64,000 bases of DNA, taken from NCBI GenBank assembly GCA_029891385.1, contig CM057228.1, forward strand, positions 27,656,214 through 27,720,213. Reading direction: 5' to 3'. The stretch is from Erythroxylum novogranatense (taxonomy: Eukaryota; Streptophyta; Magnoliopsida; Malpighiales; Erythroxylaceae). The position numbers and the translations under genes are program-made. Position 1 is the stretch's first letter; the number at the start of each line of letters is the position of its first letter. Shown one piece after another: positions 42,800-53,337 of the stretch. The notes beneath the pieces were generated by a model. It did no database searches and was not told where the DNA came from. It saw only the letters and a list, made by a program, of their open reading frames with translations.

Positions 42800-43759
42800 A
42801 GGACCTGATTTCATTAGTATACATAGAATCTATTTCCATTCCATTGCCTTGAGCCATTTTCCTGCATCAACATCTTAAAAGCCCTGTGTATACGTAATGG
42901 GATCTGTTTCTTCTTGGTCTGAGATGGCAATTAAGCCTTCTCCTAAACCCAGATACCTATCTGGTTGTCTCACAACCCTCCCACTACGTCTAGGCACATC
43001 TTGATGTTGGGTTGCACCGATTCAACTCTTGAATCCATTTAGACATCTTGTTCATCATATCCAAAACAACTCTTGGCTTGGATGAAATTGCTAACTCCTT
43101 TAGTACTACTTCACTTCTTCCTTTGTGATTTCTCACAAACTCTTCCTCTAAGAAGTTTGCATTTGTAAACACAAATACCTTCCTACCATGAGGACCGTAA
43201 AAATAGTACCCTTGAGTTCCGTGGGATATCCTACAAACAAACATACTTCGACCTTGGTTCCATCTTTGTGGATTCAGGCTTTAGAACATGGGCTGGACAG
43301 CCCTTAAGTCCTCAAGTGCCTCAATGAAGGCACTCACGATCCACAACTCCCTAGGTGTTTTAGGCACCGATTTGGATGGAGCAAAGTTAAGAAGATATGT
43401 TGTCGTTGTATGGCATATCCCGTAACGATTTTGGAAGGCTAGCATGGGACATCATAGATCTTACCATTTCCAATAGAGTTCTATTTCTCCTCTCTGCTAC
43501 ACCATTATGTTGAGGTGTACGAGGAGCTTACAAATTGGAAACAATTCCATTTTCAATTAAATATTGCTGGAACTCTCCAGATAAATACTCACCACCTCGA
43601 TCTGATCGAAGCTGTTTTAATGGCTTGCCAAGTTGCTTCTCGACTTCAAATTTTGAATTCTTTGAACTTTTCAAAAGATTCACTCTTTTTATGCATCAAA
43701 TACAAATAGCCATGTCTTGAGTAATCATCTATAAAATTATGAAATATTCATAACCTCCT
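42800..43759 (-). pseudogene. Copia-4 integrase, degenerate
   Basis: The integrase Glu block ([13 protein letters not shown]) is visible on the minus strand around 43490-43530, and the C-terminal copia motif (GYYFYGPHGRKVFVFTNANF, FLEEEFV) is in the frame 42990-43244. Stops and indels interrupt the region elsewhere. Confidence 0.7.
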
Positions 43760-44400
43760 CTAGCTTGTACATTCATGGGCCCACACATCAAGATGTACCA
43801 TGTCCAATGTGGATTCAAATCTGTTTCCTTTAGAAGGAAATGAGGCTTTTGTCATTTTTCCTTCAATACAAGATTCACAGGTGGGAAATGGATCACTATC
43901 CAAGCCCATAAGGATCCCATCCTTTACTAGCCTATCAAGTCTTTTCTGATTGATATGACCCATCCTTAGATGCCACAGATACTTTGAATTAATGCTAGAG
44001 ATATTGGATTGTCTTGGTTTTATCAATTCTGTGGTGTTTAGTGAGCCTTTCATAGGTTCTATATTAAAAAATCCCTGTTTAATTATCGCTTCACAAATAA
44101 AATCCTTATTCTCATATATTGAAACAACCTTTTCAAAATATAAGGAATAGCAGATTTTATTAGACAAAAATGTAAATCATGTTCCTTACAATCATTGGCA
44201 TGTAATAAACATCTTCCAAATATAACCTATGACCACTAGGAAAGTCCAAGATAACTACTCCCATCGATTCTCGCTGAAACATAGGAACCATCTGCTATCT
44301 TAACTGAAACGGCCTTTAGGAAGTCTTTTCCTTTCATTGGAACCCCGCAAAGAATTACAAACATGGTTAGTGGCTCCTGAATCTAATATCCAAGAAGTAG
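43760..44400 (-). pseudogene. Copia-4 protease and GAG-pre-integrase region
   Basis: Protease active site SWILDSGATNHVCNS near 44345-44395, with the DSG triad kept. The open frame 43760-44167 carries the pre-integrase motif YLWHLRMGHINQKRL and the zinc Cys pair CESCIEGK, leading to the first integrase block DMVHLDVW. Frame changes separate the pieces. Confidence 0.75.
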
Positions 44401-45263
44401 ATAAATCGCCACATTTCTAGTTCCTAACAAACTTAGGAAGCCCATACCTTGTTTGCTTTTGAGGGACTCTAGGTAGATCGGACAGTTTCTTTTCCGGTGG
44501 CCCATCTCATCACAAAGGAAACACTTTCCTTTGATGTTCTCTTTGGCCTTCTTTTTCATGGGTTTGGCCTTGACCCTATTTGGGCCTTCTTTTCATTGGA
44601 CCCTTCTTCTTTCCTTGCCCTTACCTTGGGCTTAGAAGAAGAAGCTACATTAGCTTCGCCCATGAGCCTTAATATTCAATATTTCCTCCGTGCTCGGAGG
44701 GTATTCATCAACTCACTCAAGGTGTAATCCTTGCTGTTGAGCTCATAGTCCAACTTAAACTGCTGAAAAGAAGAGTTTAAGCTATTGATGATCATAATCA
44801 TCTGCGTGTCCGCATCCATATCTGCCCCAAGCATCTCAGCCTCAGTGACCGCAGAGATTACCTTCATCATGTAATCCCGCACCGGTTCACCAGGTTTCTT
44901 TCTGAGATTATGAAAGGTTTGGATAGCTTTCACTCTTGCAGACCTAGTCCTCACACCAAACATCTCATGTAGGTGATGGACCATTGCACTAGCAGTTTTT
45001 ATACAAGCAATTTGCTTTTGCAACATGCCGCTGACAGAAGCCAAAATATAACACTTAATAGTCTTGTCAGCATTCTGCCAACGCTCATGTTGTTGGACTT
45101 GCTCAGGAGTTGCATCTCCACTTAGAGGTGTAGGCTCATTTTCATTTAACACCCATGAAATACGTTCATATTGAAGAACAATGTCAAGGTTACGTCTCCA
45201 TTCATTAAACTTGTCTCCATTTTCCAATTTGTTATTAGTCAAGAGCAGGGTGAGTGGATTCAT
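44401..45263 (-). pseudogene. Copia-4 gag
   Basis: A frame of 195 codons starts MNPLTLLLTNNKLENGDKFN and covers the capsid region (WVLNENEPTPLSGDATPEQ, CYILASVSGMLQKQI, LRKKPGEPVRDYMMKVI) typical of copia Gag (UBN2 type). After its stop at 44676 the zinc knuckle CFLCDEMGHRKRNC (44482-44523) is found in another frame, so a frameshift lies between. Gag assembles particles around element RNA. Confidence 0.85.
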
Positions 45264-46596
45264 TTTGTGGTTGATTATGTCTGAAAATATAAATTATTAA
45301 AACATGAGCATACTGGTCAACAATTTATGGAACTTTGTATAAAATCATGATGCATGTATGCATGATGATAGATTTAACAAAACTTAAAAATTAAAATATT
45401 ATCGACGGTTATTTTCTTATCTATAACAGACTAAGTGACGGTGGGCCATCTTATCTATTAAAAGAAAATCGGGACCCTCCCACTCAAAAACTACCAAGCA
45501 TCTCATGCTCAATTTTTAAGAAGCATCTTAATTTGGTCCATACTTCTACCAACAGAGCTACGGTGGGCAGTTTATTGATAAAAAATATTGAGTGTATAAC
45601 CATTTGATTCATTCACTAAATATACCTACAAATCATGCCTCGGTGGGAGGTCACATTTGCTATCATTAAGTGGACTTATCCTTAAGGAGACCCAAACCAT
45701 GCAAGATCTAGGATCCATGCCCTCCGATGGGGAGTAACACTTCACCACATGCAAACGGGCCATCATTTGGAGACCGTGGACTCTCACAGGAGCATCCTCT
45801 CCCACTCAATCTTTTTGGGCTTTAAGTTTTAAATACCATCACATGAACTAATAAAGCCACTTTTGATTGTCCATCCTAGAAACATAAAATAATTACAAGC
45901 CTTTTAGGCCCAAAATATGCTTCTTCATCTTGGATCTTCCGCTTCGAACTCTTCACTAACATGATCCGGCCCATTCGGTAAACAAAATGTAATGGCATTT
46001 ATGAAATTAGAATTTTGTCATTTTGAAAAATAAAATTCCAGCACTAGATTTTTAGAAAACCAAATCTTTGTTTTGACAAAAAATTTCAGCACTTGTTTTA
46101 TTAAAACAGAAACTCATTTCATGAAAATTAAACATAGCACTTAGTATTTTAGCAAAACCGAAATTGGATTCTTTGAAACAAAAAACCAGCACTTGTTTTC
46201 CAATCATAACTGAAATATGATTCATTGAAACAAAAATTCCAGCAACTTAGTTTTCACAAAACTTATGCCAAAACACAAAAGGATACACCGAAAATTTTAC
46301 CTTTCCATTTCTTCAATCCATGGCTGCTCCTTCTTCATCATTACATCAATTTGTACATTACAAAATCAAAAAAATAGAAAAAAAAAACCAAGGAGGAAAC
46401 ATGGTGATGATAGACCACCCTCCTTGTTACAACCAAATGAAGAAATCTTACAAGATAAAATTTAACTTCTATGGACAACCAAAAGAGCAACATACACCAT
46501 ATATATTTCTATCACATAAAAATATGCAGTATACATAAAAAGATTGCCAACCTATGCATCCACCATATAGGAACCAAAATCATGCATGAAAAACCG
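45264..46596 (-). other. Copia-4 untranslated leader
   Basis: About 1.3 kb between the primer-binding site and the gag ATG. It contains recurring ACGGTGGGC/CGGTGGGAGG-like words (45430-45740), but no ORF I would defend. Small frames near 46265-46540 have no recognisable features. Confidence 0.55.
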
Positions 46597-46608
46597 GCTT
46601 TGATACCA
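46597..46608 (-). promoter_or_regulatory. primer-binding site of Copia-4
   Basis: TGGTATCAAAGC on the minus strand, two bases inside the 5' LTR, one mismatch from the tRNA-Met complement. Confidence 0.85.
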
Positions 46609-46610
46609 AT

Positions 46611-48706
46611 TGTTGGATCGGAAAAAGAAAGCATGCTTAGTTTGGAGAAACGATAGATTTCAAAACTTTTTAAGAAATCATCTTGCAGCGGAAGCAATAT
46701 ATCCAAAACAACATGCTAATCCATACATGATATGGTATAAGGATAATAAAACCAAGAACAAGATAAAAGGAATTACCGACTCCTTCGCTACAGCTTTAAA
46801 TCCTCGCTGCGCTATCCTCTCCTTCAGATCCAAATCCTTTGCCTTTGAGTCTTTTCCTTTAGCAATCTATCTTCTTCCTTGTTGTAGTATCCTCAACCAA
46901 TTAGATTTACCACTTAATCTTCAAGGACAACTAGGTTAACAAAATCATTTGGTGGGAAAGGAGAAGAAATATTTGGAGGAGATTTTCTTAGAAGAAGAAG
47001 AACCAAAATTGAAACTCTTTCAATTCTTTCACTTAGGAATTTCGGTTCTACCTTGCATGAAAGGAGAGAATGTCTAAAAACCATGCAAGAACCATTTCTT
47101 ACATCTCAATTTCGAAATATGCATGAATGGAAAGAGTGAGAGGCATCCAATGCATCACTTCTTACATTAATCACTCATCAAATAGCCAATAAATGAGACT
47201 TACTTCATTTATCTTTAAAATGACTATTTGAAAAGACCATAACCTATAATTGAATACCCATTTCGGTTTTGGCAAGAAGAAAGAAGGAAGATGGTCCATC
47301 TAATGCACATCTTTCATCTTTAATCTAATGAATGCAAATAGGTTACATGCCAACATTAAAAGCCAACCATTAAACCATTTAATGGTAAGTTCATAACTCC
47401 ATTTAATAATGATGAACCATAATAAAGACCATCTTTATTTAGTATTTTAATGTCAAATGTGTGGTTACACATCTAAACTAACACAATTTCGAAATTGCTT
47501 CTTCTCCATTTAAAAAAATTGTTTTAATATAATTAATCTAATCAATTACATTAAACCAAAACAAGCCCATTTCTAAATGAACATATGGGCTTCCAATTAA
47601 CCATTAATTAGTATAAGCCCATCATTCAATTATGGACTTCTAAAGCCTCCAAACTAATTCTTACTTAGCTTGATAACCTTCCTTAAAGCCAAGTGGGGAA
47701 TCTTATTGGACTTTGATAATTCAAGCTCCAATAAGCCCAGAAATAATTCAATCTCATTGGAATTAATTCTAGCTTATTAACTAAATGTCATTCCACTAAA
47801 GACAATTAGTTGAACTCTTGAATTATTAAATATGATGAGAATATGTCCAATTGCAAACCCTATTTAGAACTTTATTATAGTCATTCGCACAACAAAGGGT
47901 AAAATTACCGTTTTGCCCTTATGTTGGTTTTTCCTTCTAGATCTCTCATTTTACTTTATATGGTGATTAACACATAAGATCTCATCTTAGTGTTAAGACT
48001 TGATGGGTAGCTAGTCCATCAAACTATGGCGCCGATTTAATCACCAAATCTCCTTAAAACATCTAGAAGAGATGATAACACTATAAACTCTTTATTTGAG
48101 TGAATGTTCCACGATACATGTTTCAATTAATAATTCCAACATGCGAATAATCGGATTAATACCTGTAAAAATCCATTCCGATCATATCAAAATTATAATG
48201 AAACACATATGAGTTCACCACTCATCAAGATTGTGGTTCATAATAGCGAATGCTTAAGTTGTATGTTTTAAGAATAAAGTAACGCCCACTTTATTCTTGA
48301 AAACATACTTGATTCAATTCATTTAATAGTGCCATTATCGATAGTCTACTACTATCATGATATGAAACTCATCATTCCCTTTAAGTAAACTCCTTTACTT
48401 ATATGGAGATAAATCGCAACACTACGATCTAAACCATAATCAAGCGACCAACTTGATTATTCAACGTGAATCAATTAATTGATTCTAATAATATACATGT
48501 TTCCCATACATCTCTATGTATATGTATATTACTTACAAATGAATCTTGGTACCTTATGACCAGATATATAATGCTCATACAGATAAAACCAAACTCTTTT
48601 GTTTTATTAATAATAAATATTTCATTACAAAACTATAACTGAAGAAGATAAAGTTACATGTAAATACACTTGCTTTCCAGGGCACTATATTTACATAACT
48701 CCAACA
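46611..48706 (-). repeat. 5' LTR of Copia-4
   Basis: 2096 bases, nearly identical to 39232-41330, with the same TGTTGG..CCAACA ends. Confidence 0.9.
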
Positions 48707-49435
48707 GGATCAACTATTGTCGATCAATCGAACTGCGAGTTAGAATGGGACATAAGAGTTCAAAATTGGGTTTTAGCGCCGAAAATCGTGAGCATGCATT
48801 ATACATAATTCCACTGAGACCTATGCATTAGTGAATCGTTTTAATTGAGCATCTAGTAATGGGACTGTATTTTACTATTATAGAGGCGCCGTTGGATCAT
48901 CATTCCACGGACATTCTTTGGAACTTCGAGCAGAGTTTCGGAAGTTACAGGTGAGTAACCTAGTTGGTTTCTCAAATTCCTGATTTTCTAAATGCTCAAT
49001 GTGAAGTTGCATGATTACTGAAATATACATGATCGAATGGCATGTTTCTACTGTATTAGATTGGACTACTGTATTGAATTGGACTACTGCATGACACTGA
49101 GAAATGCAATACTGGGCTTTTATAGCCATATACTGAATTACTGAACACTGCATTGCATGCATAAATGCATGATCAGATAATGGATATGTGACCCAAGTGC
49201 TATTATCTTTGAAAAGAGCCTCAAGCTCGAACATCTTTGATCTTGACCGGCCTCGAGCCCGAGGGAGAAATCTTGACGCGTCCCCATCGAATCTTGGTGA
49301 GCACTTGGGCACAACATGAATAAGCGGAAAAGAGTCTCATATGCATTGTATACACATGGTGATTGAATTGCAAACTTCTTGAATTATGTGATGACATGAG
49401 AGATTGCAAATTGTTACATGCCATCAGTAAAGCTG

Positions 49436-49560
49436 TTGCATGATTCTTGTAAATTGTGGTATGATACTGTAAACTGTTATATACTATTGTAAATTGCTAT
49501 TTGATACTGCAAACTGTTATAGACTACTGTAAATTGTTATATAATACTATAAATTGAATA
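49436..49560. repeat. minisatellite in LTR B, unit about 24-32 bases
   Basis: Four to five imperfect units of TACTGTAAATTGTTATATA, absent from LTRs A and C. Confidence 0.75.
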
Positions 49561-49600
49561 TTACTGTGCTATGCTGTACGCAATTTACGTAATGCATGAT

Positions 49601-49652
49601 TTGAGTGAACCATCGATGATGGTTTCTCACTGAGTTAACAAACTCACCCAAA
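49601..49652 (+). other. conserved hairpin pair in LTR B
   Basis: Same plan as in A: ACCAT..ATGGT, then GAGTT (loop AACA) AACTC, enclosed by TTGAGT / ACCCAA (one mismatch in the outer stem). Confidence 0.55.
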
Positions 49653-50055
49653 ATTGCATCTAATTTTTCAGGATCGATAGAGTAGACCCCTAGCTCCAGA
49701 GATAGTCTTTTCCTGCCGTGCAAGCGTGCTGGCAAGAGAAGCGATGGCACACAGATCGATCAGTTGGGTTGGACTTTTGCGGATGATCTTAGGATAGATG
49801 CTTGTATCAGTTTCCTTTTTGGTTTTGTTTAGGGGACTGATAGACTTGTCTATTCTAATACTGGATGACTGTATTAAGATTCTTTTGGATTTTAAAAGTT
49901 ACTGATTTCTGATATATTATTATTTTAATTATTGCAATGCCAGGTGGATTATTAGTGGGAATGTTCTGGTGGTGCACCTTTATCGTGGGATACGTATCGG
50001 AGCGACCTTCGGGCTTCCCGATGTGTACCCTACGGTGAGGGGGCGCTACATTAAG

Positions 50056-50067
50056 TGGTATCAGAGC
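50056..50067 (+). promoter_or_regulatory. primer-binding site of gypsy B
   Basis: TGGTATCAGAGC, five bases after the LTR. Confidence 0.9.
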
Positions 50068-50199
50068 ATGGTTTGGCATCTTTTGGGCATAGTACATTTT
50101 AGGCTTGAATCACTGTAAGAATAGCAGAACTGATCAAAATTTCTTGTCTGTTTTAGGTCATCCGTTCTTGGAGATCGAGTTGAGTTACCAGCTGACCTG

Positions 50200-51165
50200 G
50201 AATCGGTAGGAGCTAGTAGGGAGTCTCCTGCGCCTCATTCAGAGGAGTTGCCTCCTCGAGTTCCTGTGAGACGGGAACGGAGATACGATCAACTGCGTAA
50301 GTAGGGGGCGGTTGACTTCTATGGTAGCACCGACCCTGCGGAGGCAGATGGATGGCTAGAGAGGACCGAGAGAGTCCTCGATCAGATGGACTGCGATCCA
50401 GATGAGCGTTTTGACTACGCGGTTTCTCTGCTACAGGGTCCTGTGTATCAGTGGTGGAAGACTGTCCCGGGCAGTACCACCAGGCCCTGTACACTGACAT
50501 GGGACGACTTTCTAAGGGCTTTCAAGGACAATTTCATGCCCAAGATCTATCTGGAAATGAAGTTACAAGAGTTCTTAGAGCTGAGGTAGGGGCAGTTGAC
50601 CGTGGCCGACTATGAGGTGCGGTTCAACGAGTTAGTGGTTTATGCTTCTTCATTGGTGGCTACTGAAGCTGACAGGTGTCGGCGTTTTGAGGGCGGACTC
50701 AATCTGGAGATCCGTACCCTATTGGCTAGATCCGATATGGGCAGTTTTATTGAATTGAGGGCTGCAGCAGTGAGGATCGAGCAGTTACTGAGACAGCGTA
50801 TGACTGAGACTGGTCAGGGGACCAGGATTAAGAGATCCAGTGACAGTCAGGGCAGTGCTGGCAGAGGGTTCAGCAAGCGTCAGAGTAGGCCCTTCAGGTC
50901 TGCAGGAGGGGCTAGACAGACTGGTCATGGGCAGAGGGGCGATTTATGCACTGATTAGTGGTGGCGGCGATCTTTAGAGTTTCAGGCGATCTGCTCCTTT
51001 ATGTGAGCATTGTGGCAAGAGACACAGTGGAGAGTGTCGATGGCTGTCTGGAGCCTGCTTGAGGTGTGGCTCGATGGACCACCTAGTGAGGAATTGCCCA
51101 GAGACTTTGGGAGCCCAATCTACTATGACTGGAAGATCAGGCAGCAATACCACGGTGCAGTAGAG
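50200..51165 (+). pseudogene. gypsy B gag
   Basis: Reads PPRVPVRRERRYDQLRK, then GAVDFYGSTDPAEADGWLER, YQWWKTVPGSTTRPCTLTWD, FLRAFKDNFMPKIYLEMKLQ and ADRCRRFEGGLNLEI in one frame broken by TAG at 50302 and 50587, each where relatives have Gln. A frame change near 50950 precedes two intact zinc knuckles (CEHCGKRHSGEC and CLRCGSMDHLVRNC). Gag forms the capsid and binds RNA. Few lesions, so younger than A. Confidence 0.82.
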
Positions 51166-51229
51166 CCGTGGTGGTGGATCAGGAGTTCGAGGCTGAGTTC
51201 GAGGCCGAGGTCGAGCAGAGGGGTCCGCA

Positions 51230-53337
51230 GTGAGGTCAGAGGGTCTGAGCAGCAGACAGCAGTCTCAGGCCAGAGTCTATGCCATGACTCGGCAGGAGGC
51301 CCAGGATTCCCCAGATGACGTTGCGGGTATGCTTCTGATTTCTGGTTTTGAAGCATATGCATTGTTGGATCCTGGATCCACTCATTCTTTCATTGCACCG
51401 CATTTAGCATGTAGATTGCATGGGGATAAGCAGAGGTTATAGTATGGGTTAGAGGTGAGTACACCTCTAGGTAGTACGACTGTATTGGGAGAGATCTGTA
51501 TAGGGTGTCAGGTTCAGATCGATCGAGCAGTTTTGAGTGCCGATCTGATCGTTTTGCCTCTGAGGGAGATTGATGTGATATTGGGGATGGACTGGTTGAC
51601 TGCACATAGGGCTATCATGGACTGTTTTACAAAGGAGGTTGTATTGGAGTCTCCTGGTCAGCCTAGGGTTGTTTTTCGAGGAGTTAGTCAGGTAGTGCCA
51701 GCGAGGATGATATCCTTCTTGAGTGCCCTGAGATTGATGCAGGGAGGCTGTGAGGCCTATCTGGCTCACGTAGTAGATTCCCGAGTCGAGACGAGATTGG
51801 AGGATGTTCCCGTAGTCAGGGAATTTCCAGATGTATTTCCCGAGGAGTTATCGGGGTTGCCGCCAGAGCGAGAGACAGAGTTTGTGATTGATCTCATTCC
51901 TGGTACAGCCCCTATATCGATCCCTCCGTATAGGATGGCACCGGTGGAACTGAGAGAGCTTAAGGCTCAGTTGCAGGAGCTACTGGATAAGGGGTTCATT
52001 AGACCGAGTGTCTCGCCATGGGGAGCTCCGGTACTGTTTGTGAAGAAGAAGGACGGGACTCTGAGACTGTGCATTGATTATAGGTAGTTGAATCGGGTGA
52101 CGGTGAAGAATAAGTATCCACTGCCTAGGATTGACGATTTATTTGATCAGCTGCAGGGAACTCAGGTGTTCACTAAATTGGATTTGAGATCAGGTTATTA
52201 CCAGTTGAGGATTGCAGAGGCCGATGTGCCTAAGAGTGCTTTCAGGAGCAGGTATGGGCATTTCGAGTTCCTAGTGATGCTGTTTGGGTTGACTAATGCC
52301 CCGGTAGCCTTCATGGCTTTGATGAATAGAGTTTTTCAGCCCTACCTGGATCGGTTCGTGATAGTGTTTATTGATGATATACTGGTTTATTCGAGGAGTA
52401 GACAGGAGCACACTGAGCATCTGAGGATTGTCCTTCAGGTTATGAGAGAGAGGCAGCTGTTTGCCAAATTCGCTAAGTGCGAATTTTGGCTTGATGAGAT
52501 TGTATTTCTGGGACACGTGGTGTCTGGTGAGGGTATCCAGGTGGATCCTTACAAGATAGAGGCAGTTATGAGTTGGGAGATTCCGAGGAGTGTGCCAGAG
52601 TTGCGGAGTTTCCTAAGATTGGCCGGATATTACCGGAGGTTCGTCGAGGAGTTTTCGTTGATCTCCGCCCCTTTAACGAAGTTATTGAGGAAGAATGTGC
52701 CGTTCAGATGGTCTGAGGAGTGTCAGAAGAGCTTTGAGGAGCTAAAACATCGACTGACTACTGCACCGGTGTTAGGCATTCCTTCTGGTACTGGAGGCTT
52801 TGTGGTTTACAGTGATGCCTCGCATCAGGGATTGGGATATGTATTGATGCAGCATGGGAGAGTTATAGCGTATGCCTCGAGACAGTTGAGGTCTCACGAG
52901 GTGAATTATCCAGTGCATGACTTAGAGTTGGCCACAGTTGTATTTGCTCTGAAGATCTGGAGACATTATCTGTATGGGGAGACGTTCCAGATCTTCACCG
53001 ATCATAAGAGTTTGAGGTATCTGTTGAGTCAGAGAGAGCTCAATCTGAGACAGAGGAGATGGATAGAGTTACTGAAGGACTATGACTGCACGATTGAGTA
53101 TCATCCAGGGAAGGCCAATGTGGTGGCCGATGCACTGAGTAGGAGATCGCATGGGAGTGCAACTCAGGTTTAGGTTTCGAGGTTACCTGGTCTGATTCAG
53201 TTGAGAGCTCTTAATGTACAGATGTATTTGGGCCAGGATGGAGCTATGACTGCTACTCTGAGGTTGAGGTCGATGTTACATGACAGGATCCGGAGAGCTC
53301 AAGATCAAGACCCAGTGTTAGTGAGACTGATTGAGAG
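51230..53337 (+). pseudogene. gypsy B pol: protease, RT, RNase H, start of integrase
   Basis: One frame with only three internal stops, all TAG (51440, 52085, 53171). Protease has an intact ALLDPGSTHSFIAPHLA. RT has [40 protein letters not shown] and [11 protein letters not shown]. RNase H has [20 protein letters not shown] and [19 protein letters not shown]. The integrase start (LHDRIRRAQDQDPVLVRLIE) is cut by element C, so the HHCC, DDE and chromodomain parts lie to the right of C, outside the window. Confidence 0.88.

Larger units (their letters stand above)
37642..48706 (-). mobile_element. Copia-4: copia element with an additional truncated LTR
   Basis: Flanked by GGATC at 37637-37641 and 48707-48711. 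In minus orientation: 5' LTR (46611-48706), primer-binding site, gag, pol, polypurine tract (41331-41345), 3' LTR (39232-41330), then a second, incomplete LTR copy (37642-39231) directly attached. The three LTR copies are nearly identical. Pol is frameshifted at several points, so the element is non-autonomous despite its young LTRs. Confidence 0.88.
48707..50050 (+). repeat. 5' LTR of gypsy B, third piece
   Basis: Continues LTR B after Copia-4 to GGGCGCTACA. It contains the candidate exon 48884-48950 (TATTATAG before it, ACAG/GTGAGT after it), a minisatellite (49436-49560), the hairpin region (49601-49652) and the acceptor-like TAATTTTTCAG ending at 49671. Confidence 0.8.
27642..53337 (+). 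mobile_element. Gypsy B: Tekay/Del-like chromovirus, carrying two copia insertions, broken by C
   Basis: 5' LTR in three pieces (27642-27892, 36428-37641, 48707-50050), primer-binding site at 50056, then gag and pol up to early integrase, where element C is inserted (53337/53338). TACGA precedes its LTR, so it sits in LTR A. It is better preserved than A: only a handful of nonsense codons, all TAG, in gag and pol. Confidence 0.85.
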
